Source: Onchidella celtica
Taxonomy: Eukaryota > Mollusca > Gastropoda > Systellommatophora > Onchidiidae
Assembly (NCBI GenBank): GCA_963931925.1
Contig: OZ007580.1
Location: 1,406,501 to 1,470,500, forward strand
Direction of reading: 5' to 3'
DNA length: 64,000 bases
Each line of letters starts with the position of its first letter. The stretch's first letter is position 1. Below, piece after piece: positions 24,562 through 36,077 of this stretch. The notes under the pieces are model-generated. The model saw only the letters and a list, made by a program, of their open reading frames with translations. It had not been told where the DNA came from and ran no database searches. A program made the position numbers and the translations under genes.

Positions 24562-27500
24562 GCTATGACTGAGGTTTTGAATATGTGCCATCTACCCAGT
24601 TGTGAGATTGAACCTGTACCAAACAAGTGTATGTTTATTCCCACCCTCAACAACAACTAAATGCTGACCAATCAAAAGCCCCCAAGAATACTCATTCCTT
24701 TATTTTCTTGCTCATGCCATAAATACCTAATTTGGGGGGGCAAAATTGAGCTGATATTGGTATCTTGTTAAAAAATGTGCACTACTTTCATGATCTATAT
24801 AATATGTATATTTCTACATGTATCTCTAACAGAGACAAGGTTTTAGAAAGAAAAACTGAAAGTATTGTTTCAAATTTCTAGATAAAACTGTATTTTCATA
24901 TTTACGCTGGAAGACTGAGGCTTTTGTGGAATCAGCGTGGCGGATATGTTGCTAAATGTGTACATGTACTTCTGTTTATTAGAGTCACAACAAAACTAGA
25001 ACAGACCTACACTCGAGCCAAAAAGTTAAGCAACCCTGGGTTATGCTCAGAACTGACAACTTTATTTTTCAATTAATTCAAACACGTTCATTGGAATCAA
25101 TTTATTGTTATGTAAGTCTGAAATCACAGTCAATTTCATTTTACCCACCCCAAAAATGGGGCTTAATGACTTAAACAAAATTTTCTTTTATACAAAAACA
25201 AAAAAGTCAATAATTGAATGGCAAGAGTTCACAAATCTTGTTAGTGAAGGTTGCTTAACTTTTTGGCTCGAGTGTTTAAGATGAAGTATCACAGACAAAA
25301 TTCAGTAACGTCCATATGTGAGTCAGCAGGCATAGGCTATTCTTTAACACACAGAGATTGGTCAGATTTTTTGCCCACCTGTAAAAAAGGGCCATTTGCA
25401 TGAACTTTGTGTGAACTTGTTCAGTGTGTACACGCATCATTCATTTGTTGTTCACCAATTTGTCAGTTGCACATTAAACTGGCCAAACCTTGTTTGCTTC
25501 TTTGCTGCTGCCTTTTTGTTTTTCTGTTCATTCATCTGTGTGATGTTTTACCAACTCTTCATTTGTCCCTGCATGTGGATAATTCATGTGTCCCATTGCA
25601 CAGATTTTCTCATCTTTTACCTGGCATGTGTATTTTTGTTTTCTGTTGGTGTGTATCCTTCCCTCCATGCAGCTGCAGTTTCCCAGGGATGGGGATTCTT
25701 CCAACATTTGGGGGATGTAAATTTTTTTAAAAATTATTTTTGCAGTAAGATGAGACTTAAATCCTTTAATTAAAGCCCAAACAGTGTACAAGTGACTTAG
25801 TTATACTACATTTGAATGCCCAGACAGTGCAGTGTGTTTGGATCAAATAGATCTTTTATTTTTCTTCAAATCAGTAACTTAGCCCAGCTAAATTTCTGTA
25901 ATCTTTATTTGTTTCTGTGTTCAGTAGTTTATAGAATTGAGTAAATATTGAGTCAAAGAAATGAAACATAACTCCATAATCTTTCATAGCAGTCAGAAAT
26001 TTATGTGGGCAAAAGGTTATAACTCAACTGGGTGGACCTTAAAGAGTTAAGAAAAACCCCAGTGAGAAAGTGTAGGGTTAAATATATATCAATTAATCAT
26101 GGCATCATGGAAGTGTTCATGGCTAGTGATGAAATGTGCCATGTTGTATGTTTTCTACACAGCATTGTCTGCAATTTGTTATTGAAAGTGGAACTCTTAG
26201 AACATGATCAAGTATTTGCATTGGCAAGCATGCATGAATGCAGACTTATAGATTAAAAGATAACTACAGTTTTTCCTGAATGCAAACATGCAGATTAAAA
26301 GCTAACTTCAGATTTTTGTTTGTTCCTTTTGTTTGTGAAGTTCCCCATTCCTGACAAAGAGTGGTAACTTTTTTTCTGTTTTTGTTAATGCCTGAATTTC
26401 TCACCATGGTCATTGTCGGAGTTCCTTAGTTCTTGCCCTGAGCACCCCATTGTGTTATTACTTGTGTACATTTTTACCTAATGTGCAGAGAATGGATTGA
26501 TGTTCCACTCAAACTCAGGAGTCATTCATCAGTGGGATTGGTGATAGTGAAACACTCAAAACTTGTAGCTTACTGCTCAGTCTGTTTGCAGTCAAGTTTT
26601 GGCACATTATTCTAAAAATACCATATAAAAAATGTATCAGTATCATGAGTAAAGTTTGTATAATGTGGTTATCATCTTCATTGGCTGTTATTACAGGATA
26701 TGACTGGAGTTGTTTTGTAGGAAATTCATCAGTATATTCATAAGATGTCGTTATGGATTTTAAATGAAGCAGTAATGAACTAGCAGCCTCGACAATCACA
26801 CCTTTAAAAAAACAAGGCATTTTAGTCCTAGGCCAGTGTACCATTGTAACGAGGAGTTAGCACACAGGCTTTGTTATATAAGCATTATGCAAGAACAGAA
26901 TATGCACGCATGAGATGGAAACTGATCTAAGTACATTTCTAGCGATCATTTACCAGTAAAATGTTTCACAAAATGTTTCAGTCATGGAAGATTTTCAGGT
27001 TTTATACTGATAGTGACATTTTAGTGGTGTTTTGCCCTAACATGCTTTCTTTTTTTGTTTTTATTTACATTTTTTATCTTTTGTTTTTTCTTTTAGTATT
27101 CATTTGTTCTATTCAGCTGGGTTTTATTTTTGCTCCACTTATCTGAGAAATGAGAAATATGATGAAAATACACTGATAAATTGTCTTATGTCTCCACCAT
27201 TTCTCAGAGTGTTATTGACAGGACACATTGATAGTTTTAGTTGATTATCCTCTCCAGTTCAAGAATGTTACATTGTCCTGTCCCTTTTATCAGACTAGAA
27301 CTGAACATTTGCATTCATTACTTTGCCAGACTATTGTAAGGTATCATGTTGAGACCACCCAGTATACATTATATTTTTAGAATTTATTTCTGACTTACAG
27401 CTCTTGTGTTTCTGGTTTTGTGCACATTGACAATGGAGTGCAAACCAACTTGAAATGTATCTCATACATTTGAATGGAACCAAAGTGTATGTCCCTAATG

Positions 27501-27692
27501 AATTTTCCCAGTTTGTTGAATAAACAAAATAGTTCTGTGAGTGTGTCTCTCTGAGCTTTGGGACTGAGACATTGAATTTTCACTTATTTTTGCTCCAGTT
27601 TATTATGGTTAAATTGTTGTATTTTGTGGAAAATTTGACTGGGATAGCATCATTGATGAATCTTTCATTAGTTTTATTCTTATTTCCCACAG
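24562..27692 (+). other. PIX intron
   Basis: Non-coding, AT-rich. It contains the 265-bp MITE at 25010-25274; otherwise nothing recognised. Confidence 0.5.
25010..25274 (+). mobile_element. Tc1-like MITE with perfect 26-bp terminal inverted repeats
   Basis: The first 26 bases (25010-25035, beginning CACTCGAGCCAAAAAG) are the exact reverse complement of the last 26 (25249-25274). The end resembles the Tc1 terminus (CAGTGCTGGCCAAAAAG). The element is 265 bp and has no coding capacity. The left flank is TA, as expected for Tc1/mariner insertion; the right flank is TT, so one copy of the TA duplication seems mutated. The perfect repeats suggest a fairly recent insertion. Confidence 0.9.
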
Positions 27693-27765
27693 CAATATTG
27701 AACAGCCCTCAGATTTTGTTAGCAGAGGAAGAGAAGGTTTTTGATGAAACAGAACAGCAAGAAAG
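27693..27765 (+). CDS. ARHGEF7-like: PIX exon encoding the linker before the coiled coil
   Basis: A 73-nt exon between the acceptor ttcccacag (27692) and the donor gtaagc (27766). It completes the TCA codon begun at 3668 and reads ILNSPQILLAEEEKVFDETE, then QQER. This aligns with the vertebrate beta-PIX linker APQVLLPEEEKIIVEET. It ends with two bases of an Arg codon completed at 29305. Phase is consistent on both sides. Confidence 0.88.
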
Positions 27766-29304
27766 GTAAGCATATTGGTTGTCCTGCAGGGTGGGGGGGG
27801 GGGGGGGGGAGCTTATTGAGTTATTGAGTTTGCATCACAGGCAAAAGACATGAGGCTTTCCATTTGATTACCTGTAAAGTGTCACAAATCCCAGACTGGG
27901 AGATGTAATAAGTTATGACAGGACAACAATCACGAACAAACAAGTTAACACTTAACAGAACAATCCATCAGACTCACACATTTATTAAACATAATTATAC
28001 ATATAATAGCGCAATTACATATATTATATTATTGAAATGACTGCCGTACAACGGCCTTATTCTCACACACACGCTCCCTCGGATCCACAATCCGGTAGTT
28101 ACTCCTAAAGGCACTTCGGCCTCAGCCTCTCCCCTCAGGGTCTTAATAGTACATTAATGATTCACCGGCACCGCAGTCTCTCAATATCACCTTCCTATTA
28201 TCATACCCCTTAACACTCCCCTAGCACCTCAGCAGGGCAATAACACATTAGTAATTCCATAGCCATCAACATGGCAACAACATAGTATCAGTTCACTAGC
28301 CTATCAACATGGCAACAATATAGTATCTCATTCACTCTCGTATCTACGTCCCTGTCCGTGGCCTGACTGCCACGACTTTATGTGCCTCTACTGTCCTGCA
28401 CTGACAGCCTCACTTCTGGCCTATGTGCGGCCTCCGGCCCTATGCTGGCCTATCTCCTGTGCTCATCGAGGTGGCTCTGCGGCCCGTCCCCGACACCAGT
28501 CATAACTGGAAAGACTCTCACTAGTCTTCTCGACTGCTTCCCTTTATGTCCGCCCGATGGGCTTTTATTCACAGGTCCGATCCCTAGGACCTTCTAACTT
28601 GCAGTGATAGTAATACCGCGCTTTCGCCTCATTCAGACCCCGCCCCCACTGCTCACAACAGCACGCTTAACTTGCTGTCTACTGTGAGCCTTTCTTACTC
28701 TACACCCGCTCTGTAGCAATCCCCTTAATTGCACTCACTCCACTCGTGACATAAAGAATCACAATCTCAGATGCCTGAGTACTTGAACTATCCAGAAATG
28801 AAAATTGAAAGTGACAGATAACACTGGTTTACTGGAATGCCTCAGTGGTTCTGTCTGGTGTGGACATGATAAAGTAGTACATGAGGACAGTGTACGAGTG
28901 CATGATTAACATTTTAGTGAATTGGGTCAGTGGTTTCTGGGGGACTATGTGATATTTTTTTTAATGTATTTATGTTTTGTGCTGTTTGCCCTAAATTCTG
29001 TTCTTCCTGTATAAGGGCAGAACTTTTAATGAAAGAAATTTTGACTCAACTTCCCAAAAAAACATTGGTTTTTTGTGGCCATTATTCACCTGCGTTGCTC
29101 TTAATGTTAGGCCCTTCCCTGGACTTGACAGCTCCCCTCTCTCTCTTTCTCTCTCTCTCTTTCTCTCTGTCTGTCTGTCTGTCTGACTCTGTCCATGTGT
29201 GTGTGTGTGTTGATTTGTTTGTTTTACTGTCTGACAGACTGTATTCATGATGTAGTTGTCAGTATTTAACCTTTGTTTGTATTCATGGTTTTGTCTTCTT
29301 GCAG
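27766..29304 (+). other. PIX intron containing a solo LTR
   Basis: A G run at 27793-27809, an 872-bp LTR (27880-28751), and CT/GT simple repeats around 29,136-29,215. No exon seen. Confidence 0.6.
27875..28756 (-). mobile_element. Solo LTR of an LTR retrotransposon with 5-bp TSD
   Basis: The LTR spans 27880-28751 (872 bp). It starts TGTCAC and ends GTGACA, the short inverted termini typical of LTRs, and is flanked on both sides by the direct repeat TAAAG (27875-27879 and 28752-28756). A minus-strand AATAAA near 27,980 lies about 100 bp from one end, which orients the LTR on the minus strand. No gag-pol coding sequence is present, so the copy arose by LTR-LTR recombination. A Gypsy/Ty3-type origin is likely from the 5-bp duplication but not proven. 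Confidence 0.88.
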
Positions 29305-29359
29305 AACTGTAGTGGACACAGTCTATGCTCTGCAGGACAGAGTCAAGGAGCTAGAACAG
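29305..29359 (+). CDS. ARHGEF7-like: PIX exon encoding the start of the C-terminal coiled coil
   Basis: A 55-nt exon between the acceptor cttcttgcag (29304) and the donor gttagg (29360). It reads R-TVVDTVYALQDRVKELEQ, matching vertebrate beta-PIX SLVDTVYALKDEVQELRQ. This is the first heptads of the coiled coil through which PIX forms trimers. It ends in phase 0. Confidence 0.92.
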
Positions 29360-29910
29360 GTTAGGAAGAGTTTCAGATTAACTGCGAAATAAAGAATAAA
29401 AAATGAAATCTTCTTTGTAATTTGTATGATATTCAATTCTTACAAGATTACTTTTTGCATCATGTGTGTACATTGGGTTTTGTTTGCACTGTGAACATTT
29501 GGGACAGGGCAAGGATATCTAGGGTTAAGGTTATGTTTGACTTGCTGGCTGTGACAATGGCTTTTGTTGGCAAAATTGCCATAATACATTTTTCAGAAAT
29601 TAACCATAAAAAAATCCCATTGTGAACATTTGGCGACATGACCCAACTCAATCTGACTGTATACAAGTAGAAAACAAAAGAGGGGAGAAAAATACTAGCG
29701 AGGCAGTGTAGTGTATGTACCTGGTGTTTTATGGTTTGCCGTAATCAAATTTTAGTTTGCAAAACAGTCCAGATTCCATTTTTGTACAAGATTACAGGTC
29801 AAAACTGAAAGATTCTTGATCCAGTGGCCACCAGATATGGATAGGCTTAGATTGGGGTCATAGAGTTTGTTTACAGCTTCACATACAATTGAGTTTTGTT
29901 TTTTTCTCAG
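29360..29910 (+). other. PIX last intron with MITE-like copy 2
   Basis: A short intron containing the inverted-repeat element at 29455-29646. It ends in a strong T-tract acceptor, ttttttctcag at 29910. Confidence 0.7.
29455..29646 (-). mobile_element. Short inverted-repeat element (MITE-like), copy 2
   Basis: A diverged, oppositely oriented relative of 21006-21219. Read on the minus strand it begins TTGGGTCATG, contains AAACATAACCTTAACCCTA and GTGCAAACAAA, and ends CATGATGCAA. Its ends are inverted repeats with 8 of 10 bases matching. It sits 95 bp after a PIX exon. Confidence 0.6.
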
Positions 29911-30033
29911 GAACAACGCAAACTTCGGCAAGATTTGGAAGAAGAGAAAAGGTGTCGAAAGAAACTAGAAACTTTGGTGCGGCAACAAGCCATTAAGTCA
30001 GGAGTCATGGATGGAGTGGATGGAACCTCTTGA
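29911..30033 (+). CDS. ARHGEF7-like: PIX terminal exon: end of coiled coil and C-terminus
   Basis: In phase 0 after 29359 it reads EQRKLRQDLEEEKRCRKKLE, then TLVRQQAIKSGVMDGVDGTS and TGA at 30031-30033. It aligns with vertebrate DNKKMKKSLEEEQRARKDLEKLVRKVL and completes the trimeric coiled coil. Vertebrate beta-PIX ends in a PDZ ligand (…DETNL) that binds Shank and Scribble. Here the last residues are DGTS, which do not fit a class I ligand (S/T-x-hydrophobic), so that interaction seems absent from this isoform. Upstream neighbours and phases support the gene call strongly. Confidence 0.93.
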   Translation, partial: EQRKLRQDLEEEKRCRKKLETLVRQQAIKSGVMDGVDGTS

Positions 30034-30058
30034 CTTTAGATTTAAATCAATTTCTGTG

Positions 30059-30248
30059 CAGTTTATGACTGTATACCTGGGAGTTTATGACTATACCTGG
30101 GAGTTTATGACTGTATACCTGGGAGTTTATGACTGTATACCTGGGAAGTTATGACTGTATACCTGGGAGTTTATGACTGTATACCTGGGAGTTTATGACT
30201 ATATACCTGGGAAGTTATGACTGTATACCTGGGAGTTAATGACTGTAG
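30059..30248 (+). repeat. 22-bp minisatellite in the PIX 3' UTR
   Basis: About 8.5 copies of a unit like TTTATGACTGTATACCTGGG(AG), with one 20-bp copy and two GAAG variants. It starts 26 bp after the stop codon. Confidence 0.95.
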
Positions 30249-31809
30249 TCTTGGTGGGAGAAGTTTGAGAAATACCTGAGTTTGTATAGGGCAGTTGTGT
30301 GTTGTCTGAATGTGTGCACTGTATGTATGATTGGTTGGTGGAGTTTTAGAGACCTTTGACCAGGTCACTGACAATATATTGGATGTGGCAATGGTTTGTT
30401 TAATCATTTTAAATGACAATGGTCAAGCAGAGAAACACTGACCACTCTCAAAATCTGTTTTCCCCTAAGGTCATCTCGAAGGGCTGGATTTCCTCCACAC
30501 AACAGTTCAGGAAGGATTTCACAGACCCAGTAATAGATGGTGTAGCAACCCAAGTCAGTGGAATCAAACAGTAGAGCTTGAATTTAATGTCCAGGGAAAT
30601 TACTATGCACAATCTGAAATGAGAAAACTAAAAGTAACTTTGAACTTTAACAAATAGTCAGTGTCCCTTATTGAACTGCCTGGCTATTTGTTTCTCTTGA
30701 AATCCTCCAAATTTTCTCCCCTCCCGCCAAGTTTCAAGGCCAGGCAAGGGATGACATCAACTTGTCAGTGTCTAGAGTCTGGCACTGGATATTTTCATCA
30801 TGTCTGTACACACACCAGTTCTCTTGCCAGCACAGTCAGGAGAAATCCGCTTGGCTATTTGAAGTGAAGGGGTCAGAGGGTCTGCAGACTCTGGATTGTC
30901 CACAAAAATCCCTGCTGGCGTCTGTACGTGACTCAGAAATAGTCCATTGTTTCACATAATTTATTGAAACACAGATCAGTTTGTCTAGTATCAGCCAGTC
31001 TGGGTGAATGTAAAGATTAGTGTGTGGACAGATTTTCTCTCAGCTTCAGGCCATTCATCAAGTAGAAGCTTGACTTGGAATTGTCAGGTTGCCTTTTGTA
31101 TACAGTACCTGGGGTGTATGTGTCTGTGTGGACTCTGTAGGTTGATTTTTGTTTTTTATTTGTTTTTTTTAACGAATTCCAGGGTGAAGCTGTGTAAGGC
31201 TGGGTGTAGCTGTGTTCATTTCATGGTGAAAAGAAAATGTTTGCCTGCAAGATTTTAGCAATGTGCTGGACCTGTCCAGCTGATCAAGTTTTGACATCAT
31301 CTTTTATCAAGGCAAGGCTGTTGTCCTGCCCGAGATATTGGAGTTATTTTCCATTGTCACATTTCAACTGAATTTGGGAAACAAAACTAGTTGATGATTT
31401 AAGTTAACAATTGAGAGGAGTGAGTGACAGAAATAAGGAAATAGGGATGAAGCAAGGCATTTGTTGGTCATAACAGTGAAATGACCAGTAAGCTCGTGTT
31501 AACTGTTATGTCAGCAGCTGCTGAGCCAAAATACATTTGATGCCAAATTTTTACTTTATTTCCTTATTGAAGAGAGAATATTGAACAGGAAATACTGATG
31601 ACAATTCACAGTCTTTGCCTTTTTTTTTATTTTGGGGGAAAAAGAGGGGGTGGGGGGAAGAGCAATTGCATGAAACTGTGCGTCCTGATATGCTGTGAGT
31701 GAATGAGTATGGTGTGAGATCTCAAAGGATGAACAAATGTAAGACATGTCATTTGTCATAGTTTTGCTTGTCTCAATGTCTGGATGTTGTATAAACATCA
31801 TACATTTTG

Positions 31810-31815
31810 AATAAA
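31810..31815 (+). promoter_or_regulatory. AATAAA, probable polyadenylation signal of the PIX gene
   Basis: The first canonical hexamer found downstream of the stop codon, about 1.78 kb away and followed by a GT-containing stretch. Inferred. Confidence 0.4.
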
Positions 31816-31830
31816 TCTTACTTTACTCTG

Positions 31831-34800
31831 TTTTGACAAAGAACATGTGTCATGTCAGAAAATGAGCTGTTGAAAATGATTGAGTGCATTTTCCAGGACC
31901 CAATCCTTATATAACGTTACCCAAGTCTCAGTGATCTGTATTTCATGAATTTGCGCAATATGTAATTTTCTATTCTGCCACAAGAGCTAGAAAACTACTG
32001 TCAACTGTGAAGAAATTCACACATACAGGTATTGACTACTTTTATTCCCATGAGTTATGTACAAAAAGGAAACCTGCAGACCAACTGACAGAAAATAAAA
32101 ATTCCCATATTGTTTCTCCGATATTATTGGAGTTTTGAAAATCCCCTGGGATTATATTGTGAGAGATGGTTGAACAGTTGAGTTTTTGATGTGCTAAAAG
32201 AAAAGTTGGCTGCATTTTCAAACTGGTGAGTTAGTCTATGGTGTAGCGATACAGCAATTGATGTAGTAATACAGTGAACATGAAGAATGCAGAAAGTAAG
32301 AAAGATTAGAAGACAGAAAGTGAGAAAGAGTAATGTTAAAATGTGCCCAAAAAAATCAGAGAGAGGGAGAGAAAGTTGTGTCAAGCAATAATTTTGCAGG
32401 ATACAATAATTTTGCAGGATACAATAATTTTGCAGGATACAATAATTTTGCAGGATACAATAATTTTGCAGGATACAATAATTTTGCAGGATACAATTTT
32501 CTCTCTGCCTTTCTCTGCCAGATTTTAACTTTTTGCCCAGTTCTGTCAGCTGCAACCCCACAGGTTTACTATCCCTTGTTTTTAATGGTAACAAGGAGTA
32601 AAAATGTTTGTAGCTGCTGACAGGGTTTTAATTTGTGTAGGGTCAGGATGAATGCAGAGCTCATCTTTGTCAGACAAATGACATTGTTTAAGACTGCATC
32701 AACTTTATAGTGTTCAGGAGATAGAGTTTTGTAAAGTGAAGGGGGCTGGAATGTTAGTGAACTCAGTTTCATTTTTTTCTTCAATTCTATATTCTGTTAC
32801 AACTAATAAAGTTGGAATGTCTAGACACAAAGACAGTCATGTTAAACAAGAACAGTGTAGTATTTTACCTCAGTTTTTGCTAACTTTTGCATAGTCTATG
32901 TAGTCAGTATTCCCACATGTGTGTATTCTGAATGTATTGGCGCCAATAGGAAAACAAATTCTGCCCTGTATGATGCGTTCAGTTCTGGTTTGAACTTCTT
33001 TATTATGCCTTAATTAAACTTGCAGCAAAAACAGAACGACTTTTTTTGTGTACATCATGTGTCTGTGGCATTAAAAACCATTTGCTGCTTGGGCTGGAAC
33101 ATTTTGTGTTGTATGATGATACTGATAGTTCCAGTGAACAAAGACAAAAATGTTCTTGTGTTGAGTCAGTTCCGCTAGTGACAGTGGAAATCAGTTATCT
33201 TGCCTCCACATTTTTGTTTCTAGAAACATATCAATGTTATGTACACTTAGCTCTGCTGAAGTCCAAAATTTTGAAAAAAAATTGTCTAGCACAAATCCCT
33301 GGTTTGATGTCTTGGGGTTTAATTCAGAAGTGCTTGTAAAAACTTCGGCATAGCTGCTATAGGGGACAAAGAGTAATACAGCGATATTTAGGAGTGTGCA
33401 AAAAAATAAGTATGAATTTTTAAATTTTTTTTTTGGCATGGGACGTTGGTGGGAGGGAGTTTCTAATTCTGTTTTGTAATTTATGAAACTAAAAAATCTT
33501 TCAGTTTATAAAAACAAAACTAAGGTATACTTTGCCTGCATATCTGCACTTTTGTAAACCGGGAGATTTTGGGGTCAAATTCCCCAACAGTTCACTGGGA
33601 CAATGATCTGATCCTAATATAGGATTTGTCTAATGTATGTTTTGCTGTGTTTTTCTATCATATCCCATGAAGTCAGGGAGATGGTTTCTCTTGCTGTTAT
33701 TCTATAGATCTGCTACTTGTGTCTCTGCACTCAGTGGTGGTTGTTGTCGTCTGCAGGAACATGAATGGCCAAAGAAAGAACCTGACAAACCTCCGATTTC
33801 TGATGGTAGTTCTATCAAGTGTGGGCAGTAGCATACAGTACATGTATCTGTTTCAGTTGAGTATTCATATAAAACACATTTGAGAAATTAGTTGTTGTCT
33901 TAAATACTATGCCAAATTCTCAACCCATACGTTACTGATGTTTTGTTTTCTTTGACAAAATACAAAAAAATACTTTTGTGATGTTCAGAGACTAAAGGGA
34001 ATTTTAAAATGAATTTGACGGACAGAAATTTTCATCTGATGATGGAAAAAATCATAGTTTTTGTCCCCTGATGACAAACTTTCAAATTGACAGATGGCAA
34101 AAATGTTGAGGAAGAAGAAAGAGAAAAAGAAAAAGATGAGACACAGAAGAAAATAGAGAGAAAAAAGCCCAAGAGACTGGGGAAATTTCTGTCTGGATTT
34201 TGTTGTTTTATCATCAGCATTAACCCTTTCTAGATCACTTGTTCTACATCACTGTACTGCAGGAACTCTTTAAGGTCCTGCACATATTATATAGTGTTTT
34301 GGTGTTATTAAAGGCCGTTTGTATCCATGAATGGAAGAGTGATCCAATTCCACTTCAGTTGTTTCTAACAAAAACAACAAAAAAATTTGAGTCAGAAAAT
34401 TTGAAAGAAATTTTTGATTTAGAAACTCCCTGGAATTACTTGGAAAGATGGGCAGGTCATGTCCACTCTCACAGGGATATCTCAGTTTGGAATAAAAGTT
34501 GAGTTAGTGGTCGACCATTCTTGTATTCATGGGTACATCTGATGTACATACAGATATGAAACTGGGAGAAGGAAATAGGGAAGTATATGAGAAATGTTGA
34601 GAACTTGAAGTTGTATGTGCAGTAAGGATTGAGAACCAGTGGTTTAGATCATTTCTCTTCATGATCAAGTGTGATCAGCAATCTCAGATGGACTGCAAAA
34701 CTTAACTGGTGTTCACTTTGTTCCACCCACCTAGCAAGCAGCATTGATTGTTCTGCTTTTCACTTTTTTCTGTTAAATTTTTTTGGATTATGTGAATCAA

Positions 34801-36077
34801 AATGAGATGAATGTCTGCATTTTTTGTTTTGTTTGTTTAAAAAAAAACAAAAATGGAGAGAGACACACACACATACAGTTTCATACAGACAGAATGTCTG
34901 TTGTTTTGTTGGCTGGCATGGTAAACAGCCAGATTGTTGGACATATTTCATTAGTGGAAAGTGAAGTTTAGTGTTGAGTTTGGAGAAAGTATGTAGACAG
35001 GATAATGGTCACATTGAGCTGTGATAGAACAAGACGCTAGACGGAATATAAGATAGAACAGAAGGAGATTGACACAGTAGGATGTTTTTTAGGAGATCTT
35101 TTAGCCTACGGTATGTTCACATCTTGATGGAAATGGGGATTTGTTGTATCTTTTTCCCCCACTACCAAAGGATTGAAAATTTGATGCCCAGAGTAGCTCA
35201 GACATAATCATAGTTGCACGCAGCATGATGGGGCGGGGGGGGGGGGGGGATGGGACAGACAGAATGACCAGGTGTCAATTGCTTTTGTTGAGTCACTAAT
35301 TGCTCAAATTATGAAATTCTTTTTGGAAAAATGGAATATTGAACTGTTTGAACTGGCTATGTCTTTTGTTTCCTGTTCCACATGTATCAGTGATTAGAAT
35401 TTAAATTTTCTTCAATAACTTTGATCAGAAAGCTGAACCCATCAGCCTGTCAGAATCATGTGGTCAGTAGAATAGAAAGTTGGAACAAATTTTCACCTCT
35501 CCTCAGTTCCTAGAATTTCTGTAAAACTGTACAATCATGTAATTCATTCATAGTAGTCAGTAAATTGCCAAGTTCAAACAGCAGAACTGAAAAGTCTCCT
35601 GTCCTGCAGTTCTGTGTTGAGTGTTGAGTCAATCTTCTACTCCTGTTGCACTGTGAGAGATTGTGAAGACACTGAGATTTTGTGTATCATTATTATTATT
35701 TTTGTTGTTTTTGCCACATTATGTTTGTATCACTCAGCTAAACTTGCATTTTCATCAAATGTCAAACCATCTGGAGTGTGCAAGTTTTTTTCTCATAATT
35801 TGTCATCATTTCCTGAATATTTGAATGTTTTCTGATTGATTTTCCTCTCTTTTCAATAGTTTTTTGTTTGTTTATTTGATTGATTGTATAATTATTAATA
35901 TTGATCAATTTGATTAAAAAAATTGTGAAAACACATTGCAAAGGTGAGTTTGGTTGATTTAATACTTGTGTGTTTGTGCTCAGAAACATTCTTGTGTTAT
36001 TGTAAATGTGACCCTGGAATGTATGGTCAAATACTCGGTTTTGTTGGCACATAATATGTGAATTTCTGGTACATATC
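31831..36077. other. Intergenic region between convergent genes
   Basis: No convincing gene. It holds an 18-bp tandem array (32384-32497), a 15-base G run (35235-35249) and a short exon-like patch at about 33,768-33,816 (see findings). Otherwise AT-rich. Confidence 0.5.
32384..32497 (+). repeat. 18-bp tandem repeat (ACAATAATTTTGCAGGAT)
   Basis: Six near-identical head-to-tail copies. Because 18 is a multiple of three, several frames stay open across it on both strands; these are artefacts, not genes. Confidence 0.95.

Larger units (their letters stand above)
30034..31830 (+). other. Likely 3' UTR of the PIX gene
   Basis: The sequence after the stop codon begins almost at once with a 22-bp minisatellite (30059-30248). 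It runs to an AATAAA at 31810-31815. No other coding signal. The 3' end is inferred from the hexamer only; another AATAAA at 32805-32810 is an alternative. Confidence 0.45.

Noticed and set aside
32124..32620. Open frames on both strands with NNFAGY or CILQNY repeats
   Set aside because: They are artefacts of the 18-bp array, whose length is a multiple of three.
33541..33600. A GGGGTCAAATTCCCC stem-loop like a tRNA T arm
   Set aside because: No acceptor, D-arm or anticodon structure could be found around it.
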